64,000 nt of DNA from Paracoccaceae bacterium (lineage in GTDB: Bacteria; Pseudomonadota; Alphaproteobacteria; Rhodobacterales; Rhodobacteraceae): positions 620,001-684,000 of the forward strand of contig JACKKD010000002.1 of NCBI GenBank assembly GCA_020637675.1, written 5' to 3'. The number at the start of each line of letters is the position of its first letter. The first letter of the stretch is position 1. Position numbers and translations under genes: made by a program. The notes under the pieces were generated by a model. It had not been told where the DNA came from. It worked only from the letters and a program-made list of their open reading frames with translations, and made no database searches. Positions 43,204 to 51,482 of this stretch are shown here, one piece after another.

Positions 43204-43983
43204 ATGGATCTCGGCATCCGCGGCAAACGGGCGCTCGTCTGCGCCGGATCGAAGGGGCTCGGGCGCGGCTGCGCCGAAGCGCTGGCGGCGGCGGGGGTGG
43301 ACCTTGTCCTCAACGCCCGCAGTGCCGGACCGCTCGCCGAGGCGGCGGCGGCGATCCGTGCGGCGCATCGCGTCGCCGTGACGGAGGTCGTGGCCGATAT
43401 CACCAGCGAGGCGGGCAGGGCAGAGGCTCTCGCGGCGGCAGGGTCCGTCGATATCCTCGTCACCAACGCCGGCGGCCCGCCGCCCGGCCTCTGGTCGGAC
43501 TGGGGCCGGGAGGATTTCCTCCGAGCGCTCGATGCCAACATGCTGACGCCCATCGCGCTGATGACAGCGCTCCTTCCGGGGATGATGCAGCGCGGCTGGG
43601 GCCGGGTGGTCAACATCACCTCGCAGTCGGTGAAGGCGCCGATCGCCCAGCTCGGCCTTTCCAACGCCGCCCGCGCCGGACTCACCGGTTATGTCGCCGG
43701 AACCGCCCGCCAGGTGGCGCCGCATGGCGTCACCATCAACAACCTGCTGCCCGGCATCCACGCGACCGACCGGGCCGACGCGCTCGACCGTGGCGTGGCG
43801 GCGGCACAGGGCATCACGCTGGAGGCCGCCCGTGCGGCCCGCACGGCGACGATCCCCGCCCGCCGCTACGGCACCGCCGGGGAATTCGGCGCGATGTGCA
43901 CGTTCCTCTGCTCGATGCACGCGGGGTTCATCGTCGGCCAGAACATCCTGCTCGACGGCGGTGCAACGAATTCCACGCTTTGA
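43204..43983 (+). CDS. SDR family oxidoreductase with altered catalytic residues
   Basis: 259 residues with the Rossmann fold. AGSKGLGRGCAEAL (14-27) is the NAD(P) loop and TNAGGPPPG (88-96) the NAG motif. Ser140 is in place, but the usual YxxxK is SNAAR (Ser153...Arg157) in LGLSNAARAG, as in a divergent SDR branch that I recall carrying this change. The C-terminal FIVGQNILLDGGATNSTL is standard. The substrate cannot be inferred. The ABC ATPase gene follows 131 bp later. Confidence 0.88.
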   Translation: MDLGIRGKRALVCAGSKGLGRGCAEALAAAGVDLVLNARSAGPLAEAAAAIRAAHRVAVTEVVADITSEAGRAEALAAAGSVDILVTNAGGPPPGLWSDWGREDFLRALDANMLTPIALMTALLPGMMQRGWGRVVNITSQSVKAPIAQLGLSNAARAGLTGYVAGTARQVAPHGVTINNLLPGIHATDRADALDRGVAAAQGITLEAARAARTATIPARRYGTAGEFGAMCTFLCSMHAGFIVGQNILLDGGATNSTL

Positions 43984-44114
43984 TCGACGTTCCGCCGGAA
44001 GATCCTCCGGAGCAGCGGTCAATCGGGGCGCCGGGGCCGATGTCCGACCTGCTTGCGGCCTTCCGCCCGGACTGCTATCCGGGCTGAAACCCGAGAGTTT
44101 CGCTCGGGGAAGGG

Positions 44115-45218
44115 GTGCCCTTGACGATCATGCCGCCGAACATCGCGCCGCCGCGCCTCGAGGTCCGCAACCTCGTCCGTCGCTTCGACGGCCGGAGCGT
44201 CGTGGACGACGTCTCCCTGACGATCGAGCCGGGGCAGGTCACCTGCCTGCTCGGCCCGTCCGGCTGCGGCAAGTCGACCACGCTGCGCATCATCGCCGGC
44301 GTGGACATGCAGGATGAGGGCACGATCCATGTGGACGGGCGCCTCGTTTGCGACACGGTCTTCCGCGTGCCGCCGGAGCGGCGCCACATCGGCCTGATGT
44401 TCCAGGACTTCGCGCTCTTCCCGCATCTCTCCGTGGCCGAGAATGTCGCCTTCGGCCTTCCCCGCGGCAGCGACACCAGAGGGCGGGTCGATGCGCTTCT
44501 GGAACGCGTCTCGCTGTCCGGTTTCGGCCCGAAATACCCGCACGAACTCTCGGGCGGCGAGCAGCAGCGCGTGGCACTCGCCCGTGCACTCGCGCCCAGT
44601 CCGCGCATCCTCCTGATGGACGAGCCCTTCTCCGGCCTCGACGAACGGCTCCGCGACGGGATCCGCGACGACACGCTCGCGCTCCTGAAGGAGGAGGGCA
44701 CGGCCGTCCTTCTCGTCACCCACGAGCCGCACGAGGCGATGCGCATGGCCGACGAGATCGCGCTGATGCGCCGGGGCCGGATCGTGCAGCGGGGCGCACC
44801 CTACAACATCTACAACGCCCCCGTGGACCGCGAGGCGGCGGCTTTCTTTTCGGATATCAACATCCTTACGGCGACGGTTCAGGGCGCGCTGACGCAGACG
44901 CCCTTCGGAGAGTTCCTCGCCCCCGGCGTTTCGGACGGGACCGAGGTCGAGATCGTGATCCGGCCCCAGCATCTGAAGATCGACTTCGACCGCGCCGGCC
45001 GGGGGCCGAACCCGACGCCGGCCGACGGAACCGCGGCGCGCGCCACGGTCGCCCGGGCGCGGTTCATGGGGCGCGAAAGCCTCGTGGAGTTCCGCATGGA
45101 GGAGGGCGGGCAGATCCTCAAGGCGACGGTCCCGGCCGTCTTCCTTCCGAAGCCGGGCACGGTGATGTGGCTGATGATCCGTCGCGACCGCTGTTTCGTC
45201 TTCCCGCGCCGCGGTTGA
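44115..45218 (+). CDS. ABC transporter ATP-binding protein, Fe3+/spermidine/sulfate-type
   Basis: About 367 residues; GTG 44115, TTG 44121 and ATG 44130 are all possible starts, with GGGGAAGGGG just upstream. Walker A is GPSGCGKSTTL, the signature is LSGGEQQRVALARAL, Walker B is ILLMDEPFSGLD and the switch His is in LVTHEPHEA. A TOBE-like C-terminal region (from about 240) binds regulatory ligand in FbpC/PotA-like importers. The expected permease and binding-protein genes are absent on both sides, so its partners must lie elsewhere. Confidence 0.88.
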   Translation: MPLTIMPPNIAPPRLEVRNLVRRFDGRSVVDDVSLTIEPGQVTCLLGPSGCGKSTTLRIIAGVDMQDEGTIHVDGRLVCDTVFRVPPERRHIGLMFQDFALFPHLSVAENVAFGLPRGSDTRGRVDALLERVSLSGFGPKYPHELSGGEQQRVALARALAPSPRILLMDEPFSGLDERLRDGIRDDTLALLKEEGTAVLLVTHEPHEAMRMADEIALMRRGRIVQRGAPYNIYNAPVDREAAAFFSDINILTATVQGALTQTPFGEFLAPGVSDGTEVEIVIRPQHLKIDFDRAGRGPNPTPADGTAARATVARARFMGRESLVEFRMEEGGQILKATVPAVFLPKPGTVMWLMIRRDRCFVFPRRG

Positions 45219-45220
45219 TC

Positions 45221-45895
45221 TCAGGCAGTGGCGAAGCGGGCGAGGTAATCCTCGGCGGTCTTCCCCGGTTCGGGCAGGAAGGCGCCGCCGTCATGTTCTA
45301 TCCGCGTCGCAAGATCGACCCGGAACTGCCTGAAGTCGTTGGAAAGATCGCACCACGCCGTGAGGAGCCAGGCGCGCCCCCAGAAATCGAGGTGGAGGGG
45401 ACGCACGCGGCGGACCAGTTCCGCCCGGTCCGCGCCGGGATAGCCGAGGGTGAGGGTCAGGTGATCGCGGATCGCGCGGCGGATGAGGCCGAGGTGGGGG
45501 GCGGCGCGCGCGGCCTCCGCGCTCGCGAAGACGAAGCTGTCGGCACCGGGGTCGTCCGGGCGGGCCGGCGCGACCGCGCCGATCTTGGCCCGGACCGAGG
45601 CGGCGGCCCGCGCGATCGTCGGGTCTGCCGCACCGGCGGCCAGCGTCACGCCGAGCCTCAGCGCCTCGAATTCGTCGCGCGTCAGCGTCATCGGCGGCAG
45701 GACGGTCGGATCGCGGAACTGGTAGCCGACGCCCCGCGCCCCCACGATCGGCAGGCCCGAGGCCGCCAGCGCATCCATGTCGCGCCACACCGTGCGGGTG
45801 GAGACACCGAGTCGTGCCGCAAGGTCGGCGGCGCGGTGCAGCTTGCCGTCGCGGAGGTGTTGCACGAGGTCGAAGAGACGTTCGGAGCGGCGCAT
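45221..45895 (-). CDS. YafY-type transcriptional regulator (DeoR-like HTH plus WYL-like domain)
   Basis: 224 residues from the ATG giving MRRSERLFDLVQHLRDGKLH. The N-terminal HTH_11 domain (1-58) has AADLAARLGVSTRTVWRDMDAL with the recognition helix, followed by GLPIVGARGVGYQF. The WYL-like ligand domain covers about 125-215 (LTLGYPGADRAE, RRVRPLHLDFWGRAWLLTAWCD, FRQFRVDLATRIE). A perfect palindrome lies 17 bp upstream of the start, implying autoregulation. Its 3' end nearly abuts the convergent ABC ATPase gene. Confidence 0.9.
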   Translation of the reverse strand: MRRSERLFDLVQHLRDGKLHRAADLAARLGVSTRTVWRDMDALAASGLPIVGARGVGYQFRDPTVLPPMTLTRDEFEALRLGVTLAAGAADPTIARAAASVRAKIGAVAPARPDDPGADSFVFASAEAARAAPHLGLIRRAIRDHLTLTLGYPGADRAELVRRVRPLHLDFWGRAWLLTAWCDLSNDFRQFRVDLATRIEHDGGAFLPEPGKTAEDYLARFATA

Positions 45896-45912
45896 CGAGG
45901 CTATACCGGGGT

Positions 45913-45936
45913 CAACTGACAGATTACTGTCAGTTG
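45913..45936. promoter_or_regulatory. Perfect palindromic operator upstream of the YafY-type regulator
   Basis: CAACTGACAG-ATTA-CTGTCAGTTG is a flawless 10-bp inverted repeat with a 4-bp spacer, 17 bp upstream of the regulator's ATG and 118 bp before tatA. It is much less GC-rich than its surroundings. The TGACAG-N4-CTGTCA core is the kind of site used by YafY-like HTH_11 regulators, so autorepression is the simplest reading. Confidence 0.7.
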
Positions 45937-45983
45937 CGGCCCCCGGACAAGCGGTTTCGCGACCGAAGCGGCGGCGGAACGGT

Positions 45984-46012
45984 TTGACCCTTTGGCGCGA
46001 GAGGCCCATCTT
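45984..46012 (+). promoter_or_regulatory. Possible tatA promoter
   Basis: TTGACC (45984-45989) and CATCTT (46007-46012) are 17 bp apart, 42 bp before the tatA ATG. The -35 matches 5 of 6 consensus bases and the -10 only 3 of 6. Confidence 0.35.
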
Positions 46013-46054
46013 CGGGCGATGCAAGGGCGCGAACCGCGCTCAAAGGAGACGCAC

Positions 46055-46264
46055 ATGCTCAACAACATCGGCATTCCCGGCCTGCTTCTGATCGCCGTCG
46101 TGATCCTCGTCCTCTTCGGGCGCGGCAAGGTCTCGTCGCTCATGGGCGAGGTCGGCAAGGGCATCACGGCCTTCAAGAAGGGCGTGAAGGACGGTTCCGA
46201 AGAGATCGAGAAGGCCTCGGCGGACCAGGCCCGCGACGTGACACCGGACAAGGACAAGGCCTGA
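46055..46264 (+). CDS. tatA: Sec-independent translocase subunit TatA
   Basis: 69 residues from the ATG after CAAAGGAG. One N-terminal membrane helix (GIPGLLLIAVVILVLFG), the FGRGKV hinge, an amphipathic helix (VSSLMGEVGKGITAFKKG) and a charged tail ending DKDKA are classic TatA. TatA multimers form the translocation pore for folded proteins at the inner membrane. It is the first gene of tatABC. Confidence 0.96.
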   Translation: MLNNIGIPGLLLIAVVILVLFGRGKVSSLMGEVGKGITAFKKGVKDGSEEIEKASADQARDVTPDKDKA

Positions 46265-46295
46265 GTAGGGCGGGACCTGCGGGGCGCGAAGAGAC

Positions 46296-46868
46296 ATGCT
46301 GGACATCGGCTGGAGCGAGCTTCTGGTCATCGGCGTCGTGGCGCTGATCGTGGTCGGGCCGAAGGACCTGCCCGTCATGTTCCGTACGCTCGGGCGGTTC
46401 ACCGCCAAGGCGCGGGCAATGGGACGCGAGTTCCAGCGCGCCATGGACGATGCGGCGCGCGAGTCAGGCGTGAAGGAGACGGCGGACGACCTGCGCAAGA
46501 TGACCTCGAAGAACGCGCTGGGCCTCGACGCGCTCGACAAGGCGGCGACGAAGTTCGAGCAGTGGAACCCTGCCAAGGGCGCGGCCACGCCGAAGGGACC
46601 GGCGACGCAGGCCCTGGCCGAGAAACGCGCTGCCGAAGCCGCGGCCCGCGCGGCGGCGGTGAAACCGGCGAGCGACGCCGCCGCGGCGGCGACCCCGGCT
46701 GCGGCTGCCGCCCCGGAGGCGGCCCCGGCCGCGCCGACGCCCCGCCTCAAGGCGGTGCGGCGAACGAAGCCCGCGGCCGACCCGGTGGCAAAGGCCGCAC
46801 CGGCCGCGGCGGCGACTCCGGCTGCCAAACCTGCCGCGAAGCCGCGCAAGAAGAAGGGTGAGGCATGA
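46296..46868 (+). CDS. tatB: Sec-independent translocase subunit TatB
   Basis: 190 residues. MLDIGWSELLVIGVVALIVVGPKDLP is the TatB N-terminus: a Glu in the membrane helix and the GP(K)DLP hinge. An amphipathic helix (RFTAKARAMGREFQRAMDDA) follows, then a long Ala/Pro/Lys-rich tail rich in AAAA tracts and ending PRKKKGEA. TatB with TatC recognises twin-arginine signal peptides. Its stop overlaps the tatC ATG by 4 nt. Confidence 0.95.
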   Translation: MLDIGWSELLVIGVVALIVVGPKDLPVMFRTLGRFTAKARAMGREFQRAMDDAARESGVKETADDLRKMTSKNALGLDALDKAATKFEQWNPAKGAATPKGPATQALAEKRAAEAAARAAAVKPASDAAAAATPAAAAAPEAAPAAPTPRLKAVRRTKPAADPVAKAAPAAAATPAAKPAAKPRKKKGEA

Positions 46869-47758
46869 GCCGCCCCGAAGATCACATCGACGACAGCACC
46901 GCCCCCCTGATCGAGCACCTGACCGAGCTCCGCTCGCGCATCATGTGGTCGCTTCTGGCTTTCATCGTGGCGATGGTGGCCTGTTTCACCGTTACCGATC
47001 CGATCTTCGAGTTCCTCACCCGGCCGATCTGTGCCGCGCTCGCCGAACGCGGGCAGGACTGCACGCTGTCGATGATCAAGTTGCAGGAAGGCTTCTTCGT
47101 GGCCATCCGCATCTCGTTCCTCGGCGGCTTTGCGCTGTCCTTCCCCTTCATCGGCTACCAGATGTGGCGGTTCGTTGCCCCCGGCCTCTACAAGTCCGAG
47201 AAATCGGCCTTCCTGCCCTTCCTCATCGCCTCGCCGGCGATGTTCCTTCTCGGCGCGGCATTCGCCTACTACGCCATCCTGCCGCTTGCCTTCGATTTCT
47301 TCCTCGGCTTTCAGAAGACCGCAGCCGTGCCCGCCGATGGCGAGGCCGTGGCCGACGCGGCAACCACGCTCGGCATCGGCTTCGTCGGCTCGATCGAGGA
47401 ATATCTCGCGCTCACGATCAAGTTCATCTTCGCCTTCGGCCTCTGCTTCCAGTTGCCGGTGCTGCTGACGCTCATGGGCAAGGCCGGGCTCGTTTCCAGC
47501 GTGGGTCTGGCCGCAGTGCGCCGCTACGCGGTCGTGGGCATCCTCGTCGTCGCCGCCATCGCCACCCCGCCCGACGTGGTGAGCCAGCTCGTGCTCTTCA
47601 CAGTGGTCTACGGCCTTTACGAAGTCTCGATCCTGCTTGTGCGGCGGGTGGAGAAGGCACGCGAGGCGCGGCTTCGCGCCGAGGGGCTCTGGTTCGAGGA
47701 GGAGGAGGAAGCCGCCGAAGACGCTCCCGCCGCCGCGGGCGAGGGCAAGACGGGATGA
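46865..47758 (+). CDS. tatC: Sec-independent translocase subunit TatC
   Basis: 297 residues with six membrane helices. LIEHLTELRSRIMWSLLAF near the N-terminus and FPFIGYQMWRFVAPGLYKSEK with FLLGAAFAYYAILPLAFDFF are signature blocks. The acidic C-terminal tail (EEEEAAEDAPAAAGEGKTG) is about 20 residues longer than the E. coli form. TatC forms the twin-arginine receptor. The next gene starts at ATGA over its stop. Confidence 0.97.
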   Translation: MSRPEDHIDDSTAPLIEHLTELRSRIMWSLLAFIVAMVACFTVTDPIFEFLTRPICAALAERGQDCTLSMIKLQEGFFVAIRISFLGGFALSFPFIGYQMWRFVAPGLYKSEKSAFLPFLIASPAMFLLGAAFAYYAILPLAFDFFLGFQKTAAVPADGEAVADAATTLGIGFVGSIEEYLALTIKFIFAFGLCFQLPVLLTLMGKAGLVSSVGLAAVRRYAVVGILVVAAIATPPDVVSQLVLFTVVYGLYEVSILLVRRVEKAREARLRAEGLWFEEEEEAAEDAPAAAGEGKTG

Positions 47759-48594
47759 CCGGTGCTCTCCTGACCCGGATCGCCGAGGCGCTGGAGCGGC
47801 TCGCTCCGGCGCCCCATGCCGCGCCCGATTTCTCCGCCGAAGCCTTTGTCTGGCACGCCGACCCGGACCGCTTGCTGCCCGTGGCAGAGGTCGCGCGGGT
47901 GGACTTGCCGCTGCTTGTCGGCATCGACCGGTCGCGCGACACGCTCATGGCCAACACGGCGCAGTTCGCACGCGGCCTGCCTGCCAACAACGCGCTTCTC
48001 TGGGGCGCGCGCGGGATGGGGAAATCCTCGCTCGTGAAGGCGGTCCACGCCGCGGTCCGCGCCCAGGGCACCGACCTGAAGATCGTCGAGCTCAGTCGCG
48101 AGGACCTGCCCTCGATCGGGCGGCTCCTGACGCTGCTGCGTGCGGCGAAGGACCACCGCTTCATCCTCTTCTGCGACGACCTGTCGTTCAGCCACGACGA
48201 CCAGCACTACAAGGCGTTGAAGGCGGTCCTCGACGGCGGCATCGAGGGGCGGCCGGAGAATGTCGTCTTCTATGCCACCTCGAACCGGCGCCACCTGATG
48301 CCGCGCGACATGATCGAGAACGAGCGGTCGAGCGCGATCAATCCCTCCGAGGCGGTGGAAGAGAAGGTCTCTCTCTCCGACCGCTTCGGCCTCTGGCTCG
48401 GCTTCCACCCCTGCAGCCAGGATGACTACCTGGAGATGATCCGCGGCTACTGCACCAGCCACGGGCTGGAGATCGACGAGCCGACCCTGCGGGCCGAGGC
48501 GATCGAATGGCAGGCGACGCGCGGCGCGCGGTCGGGCCGCGTGGCGTGGCAGTTCTTCTGCGATCTCGCCGGGCGCCGGGGCGTCCGCCTCTGA
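47755..48594 (+). CDS. DUF815-family AAA+ ATPase
   Basis: 279 residues. Walker A is LLWGARGMGKSSLVK (about 79-93), Walker B is RFILFCDDLSF, and a sensor-like TSNRRHLMPRDM follows. The family block DRFGLWLGFHPCSQDDYLEMI is near 215. DUF815 proteins are AAA+ ATPases without a firm role. It is coupled to tatC by a 4-nt overlap, so an activity during export or assembly is conceivable; nothing shows it directly. Confidence 0.9.
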   Translation: MTGALLTRIAEALERLAPAPHAAPDFSAEAFVWHADPDRLLPVAEVARVDLPLLVGIDRSRDTLMANTAQFARGLPANNALLWGARGMGKSSLVKAVHAAVRAQGTDLKIVELSREDLPSIGRLLTLLRAAKDHRFILFCDDLSFSHDDQHYKALKAVLDGGIEGRPENVVFYATSNRRHLMPRDMIENERSSAINPSEAVEEKVSLSDRFGLWLGFHPCSQDDYLEMIRGYCTSHGLEIDEPTLRAEAIEWQATRGARSGRVAWQFFCDLAGRRGVRL

Positions 48595-48642
48595 CACGGC
48601 GCTGCCGCTCCTCGCGCCAGCGCCGCCCGTAGCGCGCGCCCG

Positions 48643-49857
48643 CTACTGCAGGTAGGGGACGGGATCGACGCTGTCGAAGCCCTGGCGCACCTCGAAGTGC
48701 AGAAAGGCGGGATCGGAGGAGCGGATCCTGGCGATCGGCTGGCCGCGCTTCACCCGGTCGCCCTTGGCCACGCTGATACCGTCGATATTGGCATAGACCG
48801 TGAGCAGGTTGCCGTCGTGCCGGATCACGAGGATCGGCACCTGGTCGGTGTCCTTGGTGATCGCGGCCACGGTCCCGTCGCCCGCCGCAGCCACCGCGGT
48901 TCCGGCCGCGGCAGCGATGTCGATGCCCTCGTTCTTCTTCTTCTGGTAGCCGCGGATGATCTTGCCCGCGACCGGCATGGCCAGCTTCGCGGTTCCCGAG
49001 GCGGCGGTCTTCTGCGTGCCGAGATTGGGGGCGGGCGGAGTCTTCACCGGCTCTGCCGCGGGTTTCGTCTTCTCCGCCGGCAGCGGCGTGGCGGCCGAGG
49101 GAGGCGTCGGCGTGGGCGAACCCTCGCCCGGTGCCGTGATGACCTCCTGCGATGCGCTCCTTGCCGCGGCGACGGGGACAAGCAGTGTCTGGCCCTCGCG
49201 CACGGCGAGGTCGGGGCCGAGGCCGTTCCAGTCGGCCAGGGCCTTGACGTTCACGTTGTAGAGCCGCGCGATCGAATAGGCGGTCTCGCCCCGCATCACG
49301 CGGTGGCGGATCGGCTCGGTGTTGCCGATGGTCACGGCGCCCGCCGCGACCGAGGCAGGTTGCGCAGGGGCCGGGGCGGCGCCCGGGGCGCTGGCCCGGT
49401 CTATCGCGCCCGAGGCGATGGTGGCCACGTCGATCCTGCCGCCGGCTGCGCCGGTGGCAAGCGGCGTACCCGTCACTCCGGCGGGTTCGGCAACACGTCG
49501 GGGCAGGGCAAGCACCTCGCCGTCCCGCAGCACGGCGCCGGGCGAGACGGCGTTGTAGCTCGCAAGTTCCCCGGCGGGCAGGCCGATGCGCGCGGCCACG
49601 CTTTCCACCGTGTCGCCCCGCCGGGCGACGGCAACCTGATAGCCCGGATAGGAGATGATGCCGCGCGCGTCGGCTGCCGGCCGTGCGGCCGTGGCCTGGC
49701 TGGCGGCCGCCGTGGTGTCGAGACCCGAGCGGCCGAAGTTCCTCAGGTCGGCGTCGAACCCGCCGCCGGCATCGCAGGCGGCGAGCGCGAGGAGGCTCAT
49801 CCCCGCGAGGCTGGCGCGGAGCAGGGGGCGGTGCCGGGTCGGGCGGGAAGGGGTCAT
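48643..49857 (-). CDS. NlpD-like LysM/M23 lipoprotein
   Basis: 404 residues. Lipobox LAAC gives Cys28. Two LysM domains follow (VAVARRGDTVESVAARIGLP at about 73-92, and HRVMRGETAYSIARLYNVN), separated by Ala/Pro-rich linkers. The C-terminal M23 domain (about 290-404) keeps HFEVR but has NEGIDIAA and YANIDG where active enzymes have HxGID and YxHL. It is probably an inactive amidase activator like NlpD. It is the last gene of the leftward unit surE-pcm-nlpD, the classic arrangement. Confidence 0.9.
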   Translation of the reverse strand: MTPSRPTRHRPLLRASLAGMSLLALAACDAGGGFDADLRNFGRSGLDTTAAASQATAARPAADARGIISYPGYQVAVARRGDTVESVAARIGLPAGELASYNAVSPGAVLRDGEVLALPRRVAEPAGVTGTPLATGAAGGRIDVATIASGAIDRASAPGAAPAPAQPASVAAGAVTIGNTEPIRHRVMRGETAYSIARLYNVNVKALADWNGLGPDLAVREGQTLLVPVAAARSASQEVITAPGEGSPTPTPPSAATPLPAEKTKPAAEPVKTPPAPNLGTQKTAASGTAKLAMPVAGKIIRGYQKKKNEGIDIAAAAGTAVAAAGDGTVAAITKDTDQVPILVIRHDGNLLTVYANIDGISVAKGDRVKRGQPIARIRSSDPAFLHFEVRQGFDSVDPVPYLQ

Positions 49858-49926
49858 GCTCGTCTCCTCACGTCGCTGGACCCTGTTGGCCGGGTCCTTG
49901 GTCTCGCTCGGCCGGGCGCGCGGAGT

Positions 49927-50568
49927 TCAGTCCTGCGCCAGACCCTCCACCAGTGGCACGAAGCGCACCGGTCTCAGTTCGTCGTAATCGTACCCGTGAG
50001 CGCGGCGCGTGACCTTGATCAGGCTCTGCACCGTATCCGACTGCCCCACCGGCAGAACCATGATACCGTCTTCGCGCAACTGAGCCAATAGGGGCCCCGG
50101 CGGGTCCTCGGCCGCGGCGGTGACGATGATCCGGTCGAAGGGCGCCTGGTCGGGCAGACCGTGGCTGCCGTCGGCGGCGATGGCGGTGATGTTCGTCAGG
50201 CCCAGCCTGCGGAAGACGCCTTCGGCCTCGTGCACGAGACGGCGGTGGCGGTCGATCGTGTAGACCCGCCGCGCCAGGAGCGAGAGGATGGCGGCCTGGT
50301 AGCCCGAGCCGGTGCCGACCTCCAGGACCTTGTCGCGCGGGCCGACCTCAAGCGCCTGGGTCATCAGCCCGACGACCGACGGCTGGCTGATCGTCTGGCC
50401 GCAGGCGATCGGCAGCGGCATGTCCTCGTAGGCGCGGTCGGCGAAAAGCCCGGTGACGAAGGCGCCACGGTCGATCTTTTCCATTGCCGTCAGGACGCGG
50501 GCGTCGGTGACCCCCTTGGAGCGGAGCGCGTAGAGAAAGCGCATCTTCCGCTCGGCGGCCTCGGTCAT
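49927..50568 (-). CDS. pcm: Protein-L-isoaspartate O-methyltransferase
   Basis: 213 residues. LEVGTGSGYQAAILSLLARR is SAM motif I, and RAYEDMPLPIACGQTISQPSVVG is the substrate-binding PIMT block near the N-terminus, with FDRIIVTAAAEDPP as motif II. It methylates isoaspartyl residues so that they revert to aspartate, repairing aged proteins. It overlaps the upstream surE stop by 4 nt. Confidence 0.95.
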   Translation of the reverse strand: MTEAAERKMRFLYALRSKGVTDARVLTAMEKIDRGAFVTGLFADRAYEDMPLPIACGQTISQPSVVGLMTQALEVGPRDKVLEVGTGSGYQAAILSLLARRVYTIDRHRRLVHEAEGVFRRLGLTNITAIAADGSHGLPDQAPFDRIIVTAAAEDPPGPLLAQLREDGIMVLPVGQSDTVQSLIKVTRRAHGYDYDELRPVRFVPLVEGLAQD

Positions 50569-51350
50569 CCGAACCGCGCCCCGAGGTCCGAGAGCACGTC
50601 GTGGGCGGTCAGGTCCGCCCGCATCGGCGTGATCGAGATGTAGCCGTCGAGGTTGACGGCCACGTCGGTGCCGGGGGCGGTGGGCATGTGCTGCGGTCCG
50701 CCGGTGATCCAGAGGAATTTCTTGCCGGCGGGCGAGACATGCGGCTCAACCCCGAAGAACGTGTCGGTCCGGTAGCCCTGGGCGGCGACCCGCATGCCCT
50801 TCACTCCGGTGGCGGGGACAGGCGGGAAATTGACGTTGTAGAAGAGCCGGTAGTCGCCCCGGTCCCACAGGCCCTTGTCCAGAAGCGCCCGGACCACCGC
50901 TACGCCATGGTCGCGCGCGGCCTCGAAGGGCGTTTCCAGATCCTCGGTCAGGGGGCCCATGAACTGGCTGAGGGCGATGGCCGGCAGGCCCTGGAGTGCC
51001 GCCTCCATCGCGCCGCCGACGGTGCCGGAGTAGAGCACGTTTTCGGCCGCGTTGTTGCCGCGGTTGACGCCCGAGAGGACGAGATCCGGCCGGTCGCCCC
51101 GAAACACGTCGTAGAGCCCGGCGAGCACGCAGTCGGCCGGGCTGCCCTCTGCCGCGTAGCGGCGGGGGCCGAGCTTCAGGATCATCATCGGGTGGGTGTA
51201 GCTGATGCAATGCGCGACGCCCGACTGCTCGAAGGCTGGCGCGACCGTCCAGACCTCGCCCCCGGGCCCGGAGATTTCCTCGGCGATGGCGGTCAGGACT
51301 TCGAGCCCCGGTGCGTTGATGCCGTCGTCGTTGGTGATGAGGATGCGCAT
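50565..51350 (-). CDS. surE: 5'/3'-nucleotidase SurE
   Basis: 261 residues from the ATG giving MRILITNDDGINAPGLEVL. ITNDDG supplies the metal-binding Asp pair, VSGVNRGNNAAEN carries the Asn ligands, and YAAEGSPADCVLAGL is the GTPxDC-type block. It is a phosphatase of survival-type acid nucleotidase family, cleaving nucleoside monophosphates and short polyphosphate. First gene of the surE-pcm-nlpD unit. Confidence 0.95.
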   Translation of the reverse strand: MRILITNDDGINAPGLEVLTAIAEEISGPGGEVWTVAPAFEQSGVAHCISYTHPMMILKLGPRRYAAEGSPADCVLAGLYDVFRGDRPDLVLSGVNRGNNAAENVLYSGTVGGAMEAALQGLPAIALSQFMGPLTEDLETPFEAARDHGVAVVRALLDKGLWDRGDYRLFYNVNFPPVPATGVKGMRVAAQGYRTDTFFGVEPHVSPAGKKFLWITGGPQHMPTAPGTDVAVNLDGYISITPMRADLTAHDVLSDLGARFG

Positions 51351-51388
51351 TCCGGGCCGTCTGCTGCTTCTGGGCACCTGATTAAACG

Positions 51389-51422
51389 ACCGAGGCGGGG
51401 GCGTAAAGCGCTCCCGGTCGGT
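51389..51422 (-). terminator. Imperfect hairpin after the SDR gene
   Basis: On the minus strand ACCGA...TCGGT arms enclose an interrupted stem (GGG/CCC, GCG/CGC) with loop CTTTA, followed by CGTTTAAT. It lies between the SDR stop and the surE start and could end the SDR transcript. The pairing has internal mismatches. Confidence 0.3.
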
Positions 51423-51482
51423 GCGGCGGGACGGGGATAGCCTCCGGCGGACGCATCCCGGCCAGCCTCCGGGCGCGCGGGT

